DNA of 64,000 nt from Prostheceraeus crozeri. Taxonomy: Eukaryota > Platyhelminthes > Polycladida > Euryleptidae. The notes beneath the pieces are model-generated. The model was not told where the DNA came from. It ran no database searches and worked only from the letters and a program-made list of their open reading frames with translations. Below are positions 20,806 to 32,727 of the stretch, one piece after another; the first letter of the stretch is position 1, and each line of letters begins with the position of its first letter. Where the stretch lies: NCBI GenBank assembly GCA_907163375.1, contig CAJQUW010005567.1, positions 1-64,000 of the forward strand. The letters are read 5' to 3'. A program made the position numbers and the translations under genes.

Positions 20806-21324
20806 CAGAATTAGACAGGTCGTCTCTCCTTCTCTTTGACTGGAAAGGAAACATTGTAACATGTAACGTAAATGAAATGGCACAATCTCCTGACTAAATA
20901 CCATAGCAATCGAACAATGAGCAGCCAGTTCAACATTAAACACGCCAAATTGTGCAAAGTTTCAGTGACTGTTATCAACCGGATCACACAGCAAAGAGAC
21001 ACACTCGATGTGAAGTTCTACAGAGAAGCTTGTGAGTGGTTTCTCGTGTGCCTGCTAACTTTTTTTAAAAATGATCGGAGGACTCAAGATTATCGAGAAA
21101 ACTTTTGCGCAATGATTTGAATTCTTCGAATCTGAAGGAATCGTGGCGATCGGAGCATTTTGAAGGAATTCAGAGCAATCCGCAAGCGACGCACTACTAT
21201 TTTTCCTATCTCTGTAAGGTATGAAAAATTTCTTTTTGCCCACTTATTAAGTTCCTGCATGTGCCATCTGTTTGAATCAGTTTGCACTTCTAGCAAAGTC
21301 ATACGCTTAAACAATCTAATTCTT
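20806..21324 (+). mobile_element. MITE family A, copy 2
   Basis: Begins CAGAATTAGACAGGTCG and ends TCTAATTCTT, co-linear with the reverse complement of 3021-3540 over nearly its whole length. It has no transposase and no visible target duplication. Confidence 0.75.
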
Positions 21325-21487
21325 TGGAGAGTCTGCGTATGCAACCTGAGCTGATAGTCATCGCTCTCAGAATTCAAGCATGTTCACATGTAGGCATTGG
21401 AATAGGATTCCATGGTAATATCCCTATGGTCAAGATTACACTGTACAGAGAGAGAGAGAAAGAGTGTAGAAAACACATCATATTTGA
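21325..21487. other. Spacer with AG microsatellite
   Basis: Short GA-rich run (AGAGAGAGAGAAAGAG) near 21450; otherwise nothing. Confidence 0.5.
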
Positions 21488-21786
21488 GTGGGCTGTCATT
21501 TGAAAGGCAATATGCCTTCATTCATGCCTCTAAGTGGTGAGCATGTGCATAGCAGCACTGACACCAGGGATGAAGGAAGGCTGGATATATCGGCAAGAGG
21601 TGTTTGGGATACCTTGGACAAAGCATTCTTCGATATACGGGTTTTTCATCCAATGCTAACAAACTCCTCAAAGTCATGTATTCAGCAGATGAACAGGAGA
21701 AAAAGCGAGCATACATTGAACGGGTGATGCAAATTGGAAAGGCTGCTTTCACACCTCTCGTCTCTTTAAAAGAGCATCACAATTGA
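21488..21786 (+). pseudogene. Fragment of a repetitive-element-associated protein family, frameshifted
   Basis: One frame gives EGRLDISARGVWDTLDKAFF, then DIRVFHP. After a shift near 21660 the neighbouring frame gives YSADEQEKKRAYIERVMQIG and KAAFTPLV. Read together, with one frameshift, they match a pattern I know from multicopy genes of corals, sponges, hydra and molluscs: ARLDVSARGFW..RAFFDVRVFNP, then a helix with E..KKR.Y..RV..VE...FTPLV. Those copies are often annotated as mobile-element proteins, and the block looks like a restriction-type nuclease fold (an inference). I cannot name the family with certainty. Confidence 0.55.
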
Positions 21787-22873
21787 TAGTCCTGAAAAAC
21801 AATCAAAGATATTCTGACGTTATTTCTTGGGTTAGAAAGCGAATATCTTTCGAAATTGTAAGGACACGCGTCATTTCCATCCGCGGGTTCAAGGGTCACA
21901 CTGAAAAATGCAAAGCAACAAAGTTGATTGAACTTGATTTCAATCTAACCGGGTAACTTTTATACTTACCTTTTCCCAACATGTTGTCTCATGTACCTGA
22001 TGCTGACTGATTTCCAGTAACTTCAACTCTAGCTTACCTGTTTGTTAAATTATCACTCAATTTCCAATTTATGCCCGCCAATTTCTATTTTCACTGGAGC
22101 TACAACTTCCCATCTATGCCCTCCGTTTTCACATATCTATCTAAAACATGATCATACTCGTTCATAGACATCTATGGGCCACGCCACGATTTTTAATCCA
22201 TGATAACTCAGGCATATCCGCGCTCTCGGATATGTTTCAATTTGTGCCCTCGACAGATATCTATGATTCCTATTCATGATAATTTTATTATTCGTGTGAT
22301 AAGTCTGAATCAATATTGAACATGAGAGTTACCATAACTGTGCAAGTTAGTGATCAATGATGGAGTTGGTGTCCTTCACATTTCAATTCATTTTCCTCAA
22401 ATGTCCAATCTGACTTTGTGCGCGCAGAATGAATTTCTGGTTTGTTAACCAGGAAACTTTTTGTGAGACAAGTAGCAACTTCAAGTTCATTATTTCAGAG
22501 TGCATTGACCTCCGATAGAAACTTCAATCACCGTGCACTCTCTGACAATCACAAGAATTCCCTATTTTGTTCGGTTAATTCTCTCCCCAAACTCTCATGA
22601 TCTGATTATTCCTTCCACGATTTGAGGAAAACTGCAGGATCGTTTGAGAACAAAGGAAGCTTTCAACTCGATGATTTCCAATTCATGTCAATTAATTCTT
22701 CCTGACAACTTGTCTTCTTTCACATCCCAGAGCGACTTCTTCTGCCAATTTCAGAAGTAGGCCATGACCCGTCAATAAAATTGAAGCCTTGGGAATGATT
22801 TGATGACGGATTTTGTGCTTCCTACATCAGTCAGCTTCTCAACACATTTTCTTTTGTCATTGCGTTAACATTG
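21787..22873. other. Non-coding stretch
   Basis: AT-rich with no open frame of note. Confidence 0.5.
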
Positions 22874-23272
22874 ATTCTCATCCGATGATGAAAGTCATCC
22901 CAGTGGCCATTTATAATAGAATATAATGCTTGCTAACTCAAGTTATTAATTGAAGTAGTCCTATTGAGGACTGATGGCGTTCTCCAATCCGCAAGTGTAC
23001 AAAGGCAATGCTACTGTAACCATTGGATTAATCAGTTAACCATTAAAAGAACTCAATGGAGCTTTCTCGTGGCAACGAATTAAAATTGATCAGCTTTGGC
23101 TCAATATCTGGTAAAAATGGAAATCTTAAGACTTGTACTAATACCATAGATTCCAAACACTGCCGTATACACGTTCAAAACAGACGTCTAATATCCTGTA
23201 CCGACTACAGATGCTGATAGTGGAAATAGAATAAGACAATGGTCACCATAGGTTAAGGAAATTAAAAATGGA
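22874..23272. repeat. Dispersed repeat C, copy 1
   Basis: About 400 bp, from GATGAAAGTCATCCCAG to GGTTAAGGAAATTA, match 36020-36437 in the same orientation at high identity. This copy lacks the segment TACTACTCATTCTTGCTG seen in the second copy. It contains no coding frame. Confidence 0.85.
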
Positions 23273-24950
23273 TATTATAAAACAACAGGAAACTGATGAA
23301 TAAAAATTGGAAAAGTGGAGGTAAAATATGGAAATACAACGATGCTACTACACCGATTGCAAGTGAACTATATCTGACACTACACAAAGTGGATAAGTGG
23401 AAAGCGGATAATGGAGGTAAACAATAGAACTACAATGACACTCTACTACACCGAAAACAATGAAACTATACACACTATACTTAAGACTACACATGGAAAA
23501 TACTATTTCTTCACTTGAATTTGTTATCGCCAGTTTCTTCATCCGTCTATAGTACTTCATGTAATTCCACATTTCTTCATTTGAATTACAATACATCGAC
23601 CACTACTTCAGCTACCGATTAAGGGATATAAAACATCATCAGCAGCAGCAGGTACTCGTCTAGTTGTGTTTCGACCCCTAACCTGAACACTCAAACCCAG
23701 ACGAGCGGGGTCCCACACATAGTGTCTGACAAAATACTGAATAGGTAATGATGATATGTCTGGAAAGATATGTCACAAAGATAAATCAGACATCATTCAA
23801 TTGTTGCGATCCGCACATGTAAACAAATCCTGTACATCAATCTTTGCCTTTTCGATTCCCACAAGTAAACAGATCCTGTTCATCCTCGAATCCCATAAAC
23901 ATGTAATCGATGTGTGATAAATATGTAATCCGCCTTTACACAAACTTCGCCTCATACATCAAGACTTAACAATGGGAGCTCACTCATCTCCCGTAAGCCA
24001 CGCTAAGCGCTCTGTATTCACTCTTCACCGCAATATTTCAGGAATACCAGCCTAGGCTTGTCATCCATTGTCGTCCAAGTTTCTTCAAGATGCTTTACTT
24101 CTGCGATTAAAATGTTTCCTGATTTGTTTTCGCATTTTATATTTGTATCGATGATTTTTGTTTTAGATTAGAATCGGAAGCTAGGTTACAGCGTCACATC
24201 TGGTGATTTCACCATTTCAGTTTGCACTGTGATGCCTCAGCAGTTGTCTTTTTTTCAAGCTAACATGCAACCTGGCAAAGATGGCTCTGAAATCAAAATT
24301 ACATTGACTGGAGTTGATTCGAAGGTGGCGCATTAGGTCAGCGGGTCATTTGAAAATAGTCTCTGACTTCATTTTCTGACCTCAAATGACATTTACCCCT
24401 TGACTTGGTCGATAAGGGGTCACATTTATATCTCATTGCATTTACCATCTACTGCGGCATAAACATATGCTCCAAAGAAAAGATGTGGGAAAGTAATTTG
24501 CATCAGCTTTAGGCAGTCTGGTCAAGTCGTTTCAGTGAAACATAGTTGGCAGATCTCCTCGCCCGTTCCCCTGTCGCTTTTTATTGCGGTCTATGGCTAG
24601 GGCCAACCGATGATATCTCTGGACCAAACTGCTGATAGTCGTTCAGTCAGAGCCCTTTGTTGGCATAGGCATACTATCTTGCAGGTTCCATGACGTCATC
24701 TTCTGTTAACGACTATCCTGTCGTTTCATGGACTTTTCTCTAATATCGACCATGGCTTGTATGACAATTTTGCAATGTAAGTGGAATTTACTATTGATAA
24801 GTGTAATCCGTGCAAAAGTAAATGAAAATGATGTTTCTTTTTCTTATGACAAATTCTATAAGTTGTTTAGTTTTGCGGTGATTTGAGTCAATGAATGCAT
24901 TCACAAGACTACTCAATCATTATAATATCCAATTGAAATCAATTCTTTAA
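23273..24950. other. Non-coding stretch with low-complexity words
   Basis: Between 23330 and 23600 the words CTACTACACCGA and GTGGAAAGCGGATAATGGAGG recur loosely. The minus frame at 23348-23596 is Y/S/V-rich and unsupported. Nothing else seen. Confidence 0.4.
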
Positions 24951-24952
24951 AA

Positions 24953-25085
24953 CAGGGCTGCGGAAGCGATTGAATTTCACTCGCTTTCCCTTCCACTCAA
25001 CCGTTTCCACTTCCAATTATTGGAGACCGGACATGGGCTACACACCTCCCTTCATGTTTCTTCATTTTCCACTTTTTGACGAGTC
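24953..25085. repeat. Dispersed repeat B, copy 2
   Basis: Inverted relative to 19885-19985. The left edge CAGGGCTGCGGAAGCG at 24953 resembles a hAT terminus; its partner end was not found. Confidence 0.6.
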
Positions 25086-25303
25086 ACAAATTCTGACGTT
25101 AACACTTCGCAGTCCCTACACATCAGAGCAAGTAACTATTTGATTGACCAGTCAACCGCTTTAGATAAGGAGTTTAAATTTTGACAAGTAATCAAACCTT
25201 GCCATGCGGAGGCATGATAATCAAAGCCATGAATGAGAACATCAGTATGAGAGCTATAAATTAACACTGATATTTCATAGTTCGTCCATACGGGAGGTTA
25301 GTC

Positions 25304-25425
25304 ATAATTGTGTGAAAAAATACAATCGCTCCCTTTGTTTGACGTAAATCTATTTTGAAAAAAAATTTAAAATAGATTTACGTCAAACAAAGGGAGCGAT
25401 TGTTTGTTTTTTTTCACACAATTAT
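25304..25425. repeat. Near-perfect 122-bp hairpin
   Basis: Left arm from ATAATTGTGTGAAAAAA, right arm to TTTTTTCACACAATTAT. Inside, AATCGCTCCCTTTGTTTGAC pairs with GTCAAACAAAGGGAGCGATT, and a short AAATTT loop joins the arms. TA sits at each end, consistent with a Tc1/mariner-type MITE or a recent foldback. It could form a long double-stranded RNA hairpin if transcribed. Confidence 0.75.
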
Positions 25426-26763
25426 AACATTGATAGATTCATGAATTCCAAACGAAGTCAATAAACTGCTGGAACCCAATGATAATCGTTCTAGAGCTAT
25501 CCACCCCAATTTCTGAACACCAGTTTGCAACCTCACTAATTGTAAATATGCTGTAAAAACACTGACATGAAACAACTTATTGACTGACAATATTGCAGCT
25601 TGAGATAGCAATCCAAATAATTACGTGAGATAACATACCATAGACGCAGCTCTGTGCTAATACGAACTTAGCATATTGCTCCTATTATTCTTCTTAGCCG
25701 ATGTCCCGACTTGCTAGGATTCTTGTTGCTTGCATCGCTTCAACTTTCGGTGACCTTTCACAATAATGTACTGTAACATATTCTCCTGTTGGCTAGGTTT
25801 GGGCTGAGTAGAATGAAGGAAAATAATTTTTCTGGCGTCTTTTAGGGTATTGTGGTGAATTGAGGAGGACACCCCGTATTCGGTGGCACATAACTCCATA
25901 CCATAAGTATACTTTACTTACAAAATCAACTGTTACTAGAAAATGTGCCTTATATGTCAGCCAACCGTCTTTGTTTTCTCGAAGATGGTTAACCATGCTA
26001 CATCTCCAGAGCCAAAATGTCAATGGGTGTTCAAGTTTGACTTACTCAGAAGAAAACGACACATTTACAAAAAGAGCGCTCAACATTTCGTAAAAACCTA
26101 TTTGAGACAAAGAATTTTCATACAAGGAACGCATACGTGAACGAACGCATTGGAAATGAGAACAGATAGTGTTTCGACTACCTAATTAAAAATGGAAAAA
26201 TTAATTATCTAGTCCGAAACACCATATGTTCTTATTTACAATGTCTTCGTTTCCATGTGCTCGAAAATTGATTATAAGGTCTGAATGCATGGCTTAGAGG
26301 GGGATGGCCCATAACACCCCGCTCTTTCCTGCTCTTACTGCCGAATCACAAATTGCATTCATTCACTTTACTCTTTTAACGTCACAAGGTTGGCAAGTCT
26401 GGAAAAATCAACTCTAAAAATCGTTCAATGTTTTCATTATTAAACTGTAGGCGGGTTTTTCTCTCATCTGAAAATAGCCGTTCGTGAGTCACAAGAGAGT
26501 TGTAATCATTCCGTTCGCTCCTCAATAGGATTATTCTTTCAACACTCTTTGATTTCAGCACTTTCTTTTGAACTCATCAATGAAGTATTTCAGTAGCAAT
26601 CCAATTCATACATCAATCTATCAACTGGATCGGAAATTTCCCTCATCCCCTTTCACTTGAAGTTGCCGAAATGATGGTGATTGTGATGAATGTAGGTGTC
26701 ACGGCGAAGTTCTTCATTTTCACCTTTGACTAAAGGAAAATTTAATGATTATCATTTTAGTCG
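25426..26763. other. Non-coding stretch
   Basis: Open frames here (25414-25611 and 25714-26140) overlap on opposite strands and show no family features. Confidence 0.4.
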
Positions 26764-26963
26764 TCAGGTCGCATTAACAACTAAATGTTGGAATTGATTG
26801 AAGAGCGCATGTATGATCGTGAAATCTTCACCTGAATTTTTATCGATTAAGAAAGTTGCTTCGAAGTAATCTTCTCCGTCAGAGAGAACGATCGATGCGT
26901 GGAATAGGAGCTGTGCAGAACGAGATACATTGTCATCGGTGACTTGTGCTTGCAAGCCACCTT
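26764..26963 (-). CDS. Unrecognised open frame, possible terminal exon
   Basis: Minus-strand frame QAQVTDDNVSRSAQLLFHAS followed by an acidic stretch and FLIDKNSGEDFTIIHALFNQ, ending in a stop near 26764. Its composition (balanced hydrophobic and acidic residues, few low-complexity runs) is more protein-like than its surroundings. It has no ATG. An AG acceptor near CTCCTAAG at 26963 could open it as a last exon. I recognise no family. It could be a chance frame. Confidence 0.3.
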
Positions 26964-27206
26964 AGGAGGTATCGATAGATGTAAAGAGTTCTGCATCAGA
27001 GGTTCATCAGACATCAATTTGCCAAATTTAATTGCAATTCATTGCAGTCAATTAAATGATTAAATGTTAACATCATAATTATTGTGTGATTCGTGGGAGT
27101 ACTCAGAGCGACCCAATGTAAGACAAAACTGTGTTTTGGTTGAGTACCGATGCATTTCACCTACTACCAGCGGGCGTTTTCACAATCAAATTAGCAAGGG
27201 CTAACC

Positions 27207-27377
27207 CAGGGAATTATAGATTATATCTTTAATATCTTATACACTTATTTTATATCTTATACACTATCTATAATTCCTGGCTGTAAACCCCAAGGGAATT
27301 ATAGAGATTATATCTTTTAATATCTTATACATACTTCTTTTTATATCTTTATACACTTATGTGCTATGAGTGCCCTG
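27207..27377. mobile_element. Small non-autonomous hAT-like element with exact 8-bp duplication
   Basis: Starts CAGGGAATTATAG (27207) and ends AGTGCCCTG (27377), flanked by GGCTAACC at 27199-27206 and again at 27378-27385. Inside is a tandem duplication of about 80 bp rich in TATATCTTTAATATCTTATACAC (two versions at about 27208-27267 and 27292-27369). At 171 bp it is one of the shortest TSD-supported elements here. Confidence 0.7.
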
Positions 27378-27385
27378 GGCTAACC

Positions 27386-30300
27386 TTAGGCGAAACACAG
27401 TTAATATTGAATTAAATCACAAATCAAACTATTCAGTCATTAAAAACAATGTGAAAAATAAGAATAAAACACAAATGTAAATGTTGAAAATATTCAAATG
27501 GAAGGTAATGAAAAAAAGTACTGTATAAATATAAGTAGAGTGAGAAAAAATTGATGACTTACTCGAGAACTCCTGCCTGTCTGCCACACTGTGTGTTGGG
27601 CAGTGTAGTAATTGCGGAAATTGCTTATATTGACAACACTTAATCTGCAGGTCTGGTCGCCCAGATGCTTGCACATGTCAATTGCGTCAGAATGAAATTT
27701 AATGCTTTGATTGAGGAGAAGATAAAGTAGAAGATAACGATAAGTGAAAAGAATTTGATCCCTCAAAAGGACCCATGTGGCGTTTCCTACAGGTTAAAGG
27801 AAATAACTTCTACAACAGATTACCTAATTGAAAAAATGTGCAATTGAGGTCATCAACAGGAACTTAGGTAAGGATTCGCGTTTCGGCCCCTACTCCTGAA
27901 CGCTCAAACTCAAAGTTTAATCAATATAGAAATTACAAGCCAAGCTACTGATGATGATAAATTCTGATTGTAAAAATGATTATTGTAGGAATTATAAGGA
28001 CGCGTCTTATCAGAATCTGTGTGTACTTCTATGACTTTTTCTTCTTTGGCTTCTTTTGTCAATTATTTACGCAGAAAAAAATAATTTAAGAAATGGAGTA
28101 ATATGATTGACACCTCAGTCCTCAGTTCACACACCACACCCCTTTCTGAACTGTAGTACATTTATTTTGGTTTGAAATTCTCGAAAGCAGTTTTAGTTCT
28201 TGTTGGAGCTCAATGTTTCATAAAAGTGAGGTCAGATTGGTTCAAATGACCTGAAAATGTGAAGAAATGTCGGTTAGACTAATTGGGAGAGCATATCTTG
28301 ACATTGACTCCATAATATCGGTATCTGACGATTATTTTCGTTGTCAAAATAGGCTGGTGGCGCTGCAGACGCATGTGAGAAATCAATTAATATTGTCATG
28401 AACTAGAGCTTCATCTCTCATTAGGAAAGACGATTGTTTCAACGCAAATGTTGTGCCGATCCTAATAGATCGTTGTCAAACATTTCACGAACCAGCACGA
28501 GACGTATTGAATATTTGATCATGTTAAAAAGAATACTTTGATTGTTGTCTGAATAAATATTTGCCTTTCTGGAGATTTTTAATATTAACTGGGTCGATAA
28601 GGGAACTGCGATAATTGTTGTCAAATGTTATTCAGAAAACATATTGTTCGGTTAACTTCTTCAATATTTGGTAAAATAAATGAAGTAGAACTCAGTTGAC
28701 TGGATTACTTTATCTTCTTAATCTGTGAAAGTTTGTCGCCATGATATGAAAATTGTCGCAGGGCAATATTTTTATCTGTCTCCGTGCCTGTAATGTAGAT
28801 ATCCTATCGCTTTTATTTGAGCTGTAAAGCAGATTATTGCCGCGCGGGAGATAATGTTTCCTCCAATGCACTGGAAGCAGCGAAATCTATGCCAATTATG
28901 AGTGCTCTTGTCCTGCGTTAGTCACTATAATATAGCATCTGGACAGAAATCTGAACAGATATCATTGACCCTTCTATACGAAATGAGGCTGACTATTTGA
29001 ATCGATGTCATTGATACAGAATTTATGTGAATTGTATTCTTGTTATTCTTGCTCTGCGGGCGTTGCTAATTAGTGTTTTTCAAATCATCAGCGATGTTTG
29101 TAGAGAATGGAAAATGCTGAGCGCATGCTCTGTGTTTGTGTACCGGTATAAGAATGACAGTAAATTTAAAGACTCTCCAACTACATTTCATTGCTTATCT
29201 TTGAAAAATAAGCCACAGAATCTATCGATAAAGAGCAATGTGATTTACGCCGACGACCAAACCAAAATTTCTCTTCTTTGGTGGCAAAGTTAATACATTC
29301 TCACAATTGTCTTCCTCAGGAAGTAGAAGAAGAAGTTTCAATCGATATGGAAGCATAGCCCTCAAATGTGAAATGAAAACTGACTTCGTTCGTCGCCTCA
29401 AATTAAAGTAAAAAAATGTGTGAATACGAGTAAGACTATACTCGCACTTTTTGAATTTCGGAGCGACAGAAATCTGATTGCAAGGTTACAGACGAGTATA
29501 TTCTCCTGAACTCATCCTTGCAACGATCGAAGAATTCAATACAATAAACATCATGAACTTTTTTATCTTATTTTACACAGTGATTTTAGACCTTGTATGG
29601 ATAATGCATATCTCATAGGATGGATCATGAAATTTCATTAAGTGATGCAAAAATAATACAAGTTTGCAGTGCTATTGCATTGTCTTCTATCACACAATCG
29701 AAATGAACACGCTGTATGGATATGGCTATTTCTGAATAATATGTATAAAATAAAGAGCTCGATTCTATCCTGGTGCATGTTGCATCAATATTCTGAGCTT
29801 CTATGCGCAACTATGGCATTAAAGGCAAAACAACTAACAGATGTACTGTTTCTTTGGTGTAGGTTCTTCGAAAGTTCCCGAATGAATAAAGTCATTTCAG
29901 GAAGTAAAACCGAAACCAATAACCAATCCACGGATCAACGTAGCACTTTGTGTTATTTGATGTGCTGCTTCACTTGGAAAAGGAAAGATATGACCTAATA
30001 TTTGTAAAAAAAGTGTAAACCTGAAATGTCAGTTTGTTTCCAAAGGATTAATTATTTGACTTCGATTATTGATTAACTCTTTTAAAATCTTGCGTGTTCG
30101 TAAATAATTTCTGTAAATAGCAGCACTCCAATGTTTTATTTAATTCAAAAAATGGTAGCCAGCAGATCTATGTGAATGACATTGATTGATACATGAATAA
30201 GTTTCCTCAGATTAGTCAACCGATACATGCTTAAATGCATCAATATGAAATACAATATCAGTCTCATCTCGTATACGTGCTATTTTAGATATCTGTCCAG

Positions 30301-30893
30301 ATGCTATATTATAGAAGTCCATGCGTTAGTATAGACTGGATCTGTGAATAGATATTTTTGCGATTGATGAAGCTAAATTTCTATTCAAATACTCCTGATA
30401 ATCAAAGACATGTCAATCACATGCTGTCCTTGATCATCATAGCACGTCGTCAAATGAAATTCTCTATGCAACTCGTGCATGAGATTACTTGGTCATAGCG
30501 CCCTCAAATATGCTACACTGTTGCCCTCAAAAATACATGTTAATATTCTATTGTATATGAAAAACTTCAAAAATCTATGGTAGCGTACATATTCACAGAT
30601 ATCCGTGAACTAACCATCATGTTGTAGGTGGGATATCGATGCTAAGATAGAAAACCATCTGAGCTCTATTTTTTACTAAAGTTTATCAGCTCTTCTACTC
30701 CGCAGAACACTGATGCAAAACATTGTAATTTCATTCAATATTAGCCGGACACTCATGTACCAAGTGTCTGTGAAGTAGTTCGTTCGAGTTTTAACTTTTG
30801 GAAATGCATCAGTCGGAATCTGTCTTATTAAAGGACACATTCCGCAGTAGTGACGGCTGATTCACGTCTGATAATGGTTTTCTTCCCTTTCAG
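27386..30893. other. Presumed MGAT5 upstream or intronic DNA, no supported gene
   Basis: No earlier MGAT5 exon could be identified: the N-terminal stem region is poorly conserved. A 22-bp inverted repeat (CTGTCCAGATGCTATATTAT on one copy) lies at 28925-28946 and 30293-30314. All open frames here are short and AT-biased. Confidence 0.4.
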
Positions 30894-30976
30894 ATATTCT
30901 TCTAGGCGCCCAAGACCAATGCAATCTCGATGCTGAAGATCTGGCGGATTTCCCACAATGCGATGAAAAGATTCAA
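30894..30976 (+). CDS. MGAT5: MGAT5 exon A (partial gene)
   Basis: Acceptor TTTTCTTCCCTTTCAG ends at 30893 and donor GTAAGT starts at 30977. With one base from the previous exon it codes (D)ILLGAQDQCNLDAEDL and ends DFPQCDEKIQ, aligning with the vertebrate MGAT5 segment that has a GAQEKC and a YPHCEGKIK motif. Both cysteines are kept. Phase: enters after one base of a codon, leaves in phase 0. MGAT5 is a Golgi type II enzyme (family GT18) that adds beta-1,6-GlcNAc from UDP-GlcNAc to the alpha-1,6 mannose of N-glycans. This segment precedes the catalytic part in the lumen. Assignment rests on the four exons together. Confidence 0.8.
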
Positions 30977-31227
30977 GTAAGTTGCTGTGCAACGGACAGA
31001 TGAACTACTGAAATACTGAACGTCTGCATCTTTCACAATTATCACCCAGTAAGGGGAGTGGTGACGTAGAACAATCATTTTTTATGTCTCTGAATCGGGT
31101 TTGAGCACAGATTTTGGAAACCTAAAAATTACACAATCTTCTCAGAAATGTTGACTCGATACCCATCCTTATTATCCTTATTACATGTAGTGCAGTGGTC
31201 TAGCCATTTTTTTTATTGTTCTGATTA

Positions 31228-31836
31228 CAGAATTAGATTCATCTGCGCGCGCTTCGGTTTCCTAGAAAGGAAGAATTGTATGCAACCTTAATGTCGAAAT
31301 GGCACATCACAGAATTAGACAACTTGCTCCTTCTCGAATGGATAATTCGTGTATCACTTGCTATTGGAAATGGCAAACAATAAGCTGTCAGCAGAGGAAA
31401 CAAGAGCCAGGAAGAAATGCGTGCGTGCTGTGATATCACTTCACACACACCAAAACACACATTGTCCGCCTAACATTCGATTCAATGTATGCACTATGTA
31501 GTAAGGAATGGTGAGAAGACGATGGTGAAATCATCAAGTGAACTAATTTTTGTACGCCTGCTACTTTTTTTAATAATGATCGGAAGGGCCAACATTATGG
31601 AGAAAACTTGTGCGCAATGATCTGAATTCTTCGAATCTGAAGAAATTTTGGCAATCGAAGCACTTTGCTGGAACTCACATTAATCCGCAAGCGATGCACG
31701 ACTTTTTTCCTATCTCTGTAAGGTATAAGGAATTCCTTTTTGCCCACTTAACATGTTCCTCGATGTGCCGTCAATTTCGTATTAATCACACTTCTAGCAA
31801 ACCGAAGCAGATAAACAAAATATTTAATTCCGTGGT
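31228..31836 (+). mobile_element. MITE family A, degraded copy 3
   Basis: CAGAATTAGA at 31228-31237 starts the copy, and a second CAGAATTAGA at 31310 sits within it. The right half (31551-31810, including AATGATCGGA and CACTTCTAGCAAA) follows the order of copies 1 and 2. The middle differs, so it is either a nested or a rearranged copy. Confidence 0.6.
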
Positions 31837-31916
31837 TCTGATAAAATAACGAGGGGAATTGTTATTTTCTACTTTTATATTCACTTTCAGATTTTTTTTA
31901 TCATGTCGGTTTTTAT

Positions 31917-32184
31917 CATATAAATAGATTGTTTATTGAATTGTTAGCTGAATAGAATGGAATTTGACTCAAGGTCGTGGCACATCCAGGAGTGCCAAGT
32001 TGCGGCATGAACCACCAATGAAATGCTTAGAATTTCACATGTGACTGATTCTAACACCATGATAAAGTCGCTAATAAGCGTATCTAAGTGAAATGCTTGA
32101 TCCCTTGCGATTTTTGTGCCACTGTTGTGCATTGCATGAAGCTTTACTTCCATTCAAGAGGTTTTATTGTTGTCAATTTCTATG
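31917..32184 (+). mobile_element. MITE family D, copy 1
   Basis: CATATAAATAGA starts it and TCAATTTCTATG ends it, each one base off the 12-bp termini of the second copy at 37139-37394. The flanks GTTTTTAT (31909-31916) and CTTTTTAT (32185-32192) match at 7 of 8. It shares internal sequence with copy 2, for example GACTCAAGGTCG and CACATGTGACTGATTCTAA. Confidence 0.8.
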
Positions 32185-32320
32185 CTTTTTATCGAAGTTG
32201 TTTCAGAAATTTTGATGAAGCTACTTTTATGCGACTTTGAAAAGTCGTGTTGTTGAAATATAATTATAGTACACCTAGTATAGATTTCTAGCATCAGTAG
32301 ATGTGGTTGGTCTTTCGAAA

Positions 32321-32693
32321 ATGGCACGAGCGAAGCAGACCGCGAGGAACTCCACTGGCGGCAAAACTCCAAGAAAACAGCTGGCAACTAAGGCTGCGAG
32401 GAAGAGTCCACCTGCTACAGGTGGCGTAGAGAAGCCGCATAAGTATCGACCAGGGACTGCGGCTCTCCGAGAGATGCGACGGTACCAGAAGAGCACGGAC
32501 CACCTTTTCATCGACTTGTTCGTGAGATTGCCCTTCAAAACTGATCTCCGATTCCAGTCTTCAGCTGTTGCTGCACTCCAAGAAGCTCTCGAGGCTTGCT
32601 TGGTTGGTCATTTTGATAACACTAACTTGTGACCATCATGCCGAAGGATAAATTGGCACGACGTATTCGTGGAGATCGGGCACAAAGTTCTAC
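32321..32693 (+). pseudogene. Histone H3 pseudogene
   Basis: ATG at 32321 begins [20 protein letters not shown], clearly histone H3 (ARTKQTARKSTGGKAPRKQ), then [26 protein letters not shown] and [12 protein letters not shown]. The nucleosome core is damaged. Between KST and FKTD about 24 bases are gone in two pieces, so alpha-N/alpha-1 residues read in a wrong frame ([11 protein letters not shown]). A third deletion removes the CAIHAKR segment, so the frame stops at TGA 32630-32632. The other frame then restores [18 protein letters not shown] down to about 32690, where the usual stop is lost. Lys9 is Asn and Thr3 is Ala. No introns. It lies within an MGAT5 intron. Confidence 0.92.
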
Positions 32694-32711
32694 TCCTGTG
32701 AATATCAAAGT

Positions 32712-32727
32712 GGCCCTTAAGAGGGCC
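32712..32727 (+). terminator. Histone 3' stem-loop
   Basis: GGCCCT-TAAG-AGGGCC is a 6-bp stem with a 4-nt loop, preceded by CAAAGT and followed by a TTTTCGAAAC stretch. It lies about 20 bases after the end of the H3 reading. This is the layout of replication-dependent histone mRNAs, whose 3' end is made by the SLBP/U7 machinery. Its stem is intact although the coding region is not. Confidence 0.8.

Noticed and set aside
20872-21354. Small proteins in MITE copy 2 (MSSQFNIKHAK...)
   Set aside because: Conserved in copy 1 only because the DNA element is shared; both strands stay open there and no function is implied.
32275-32538. Minus frames over the histone H3 pseudogene
   Set aside because: Shadows of a clear H3 reading on the + strand.
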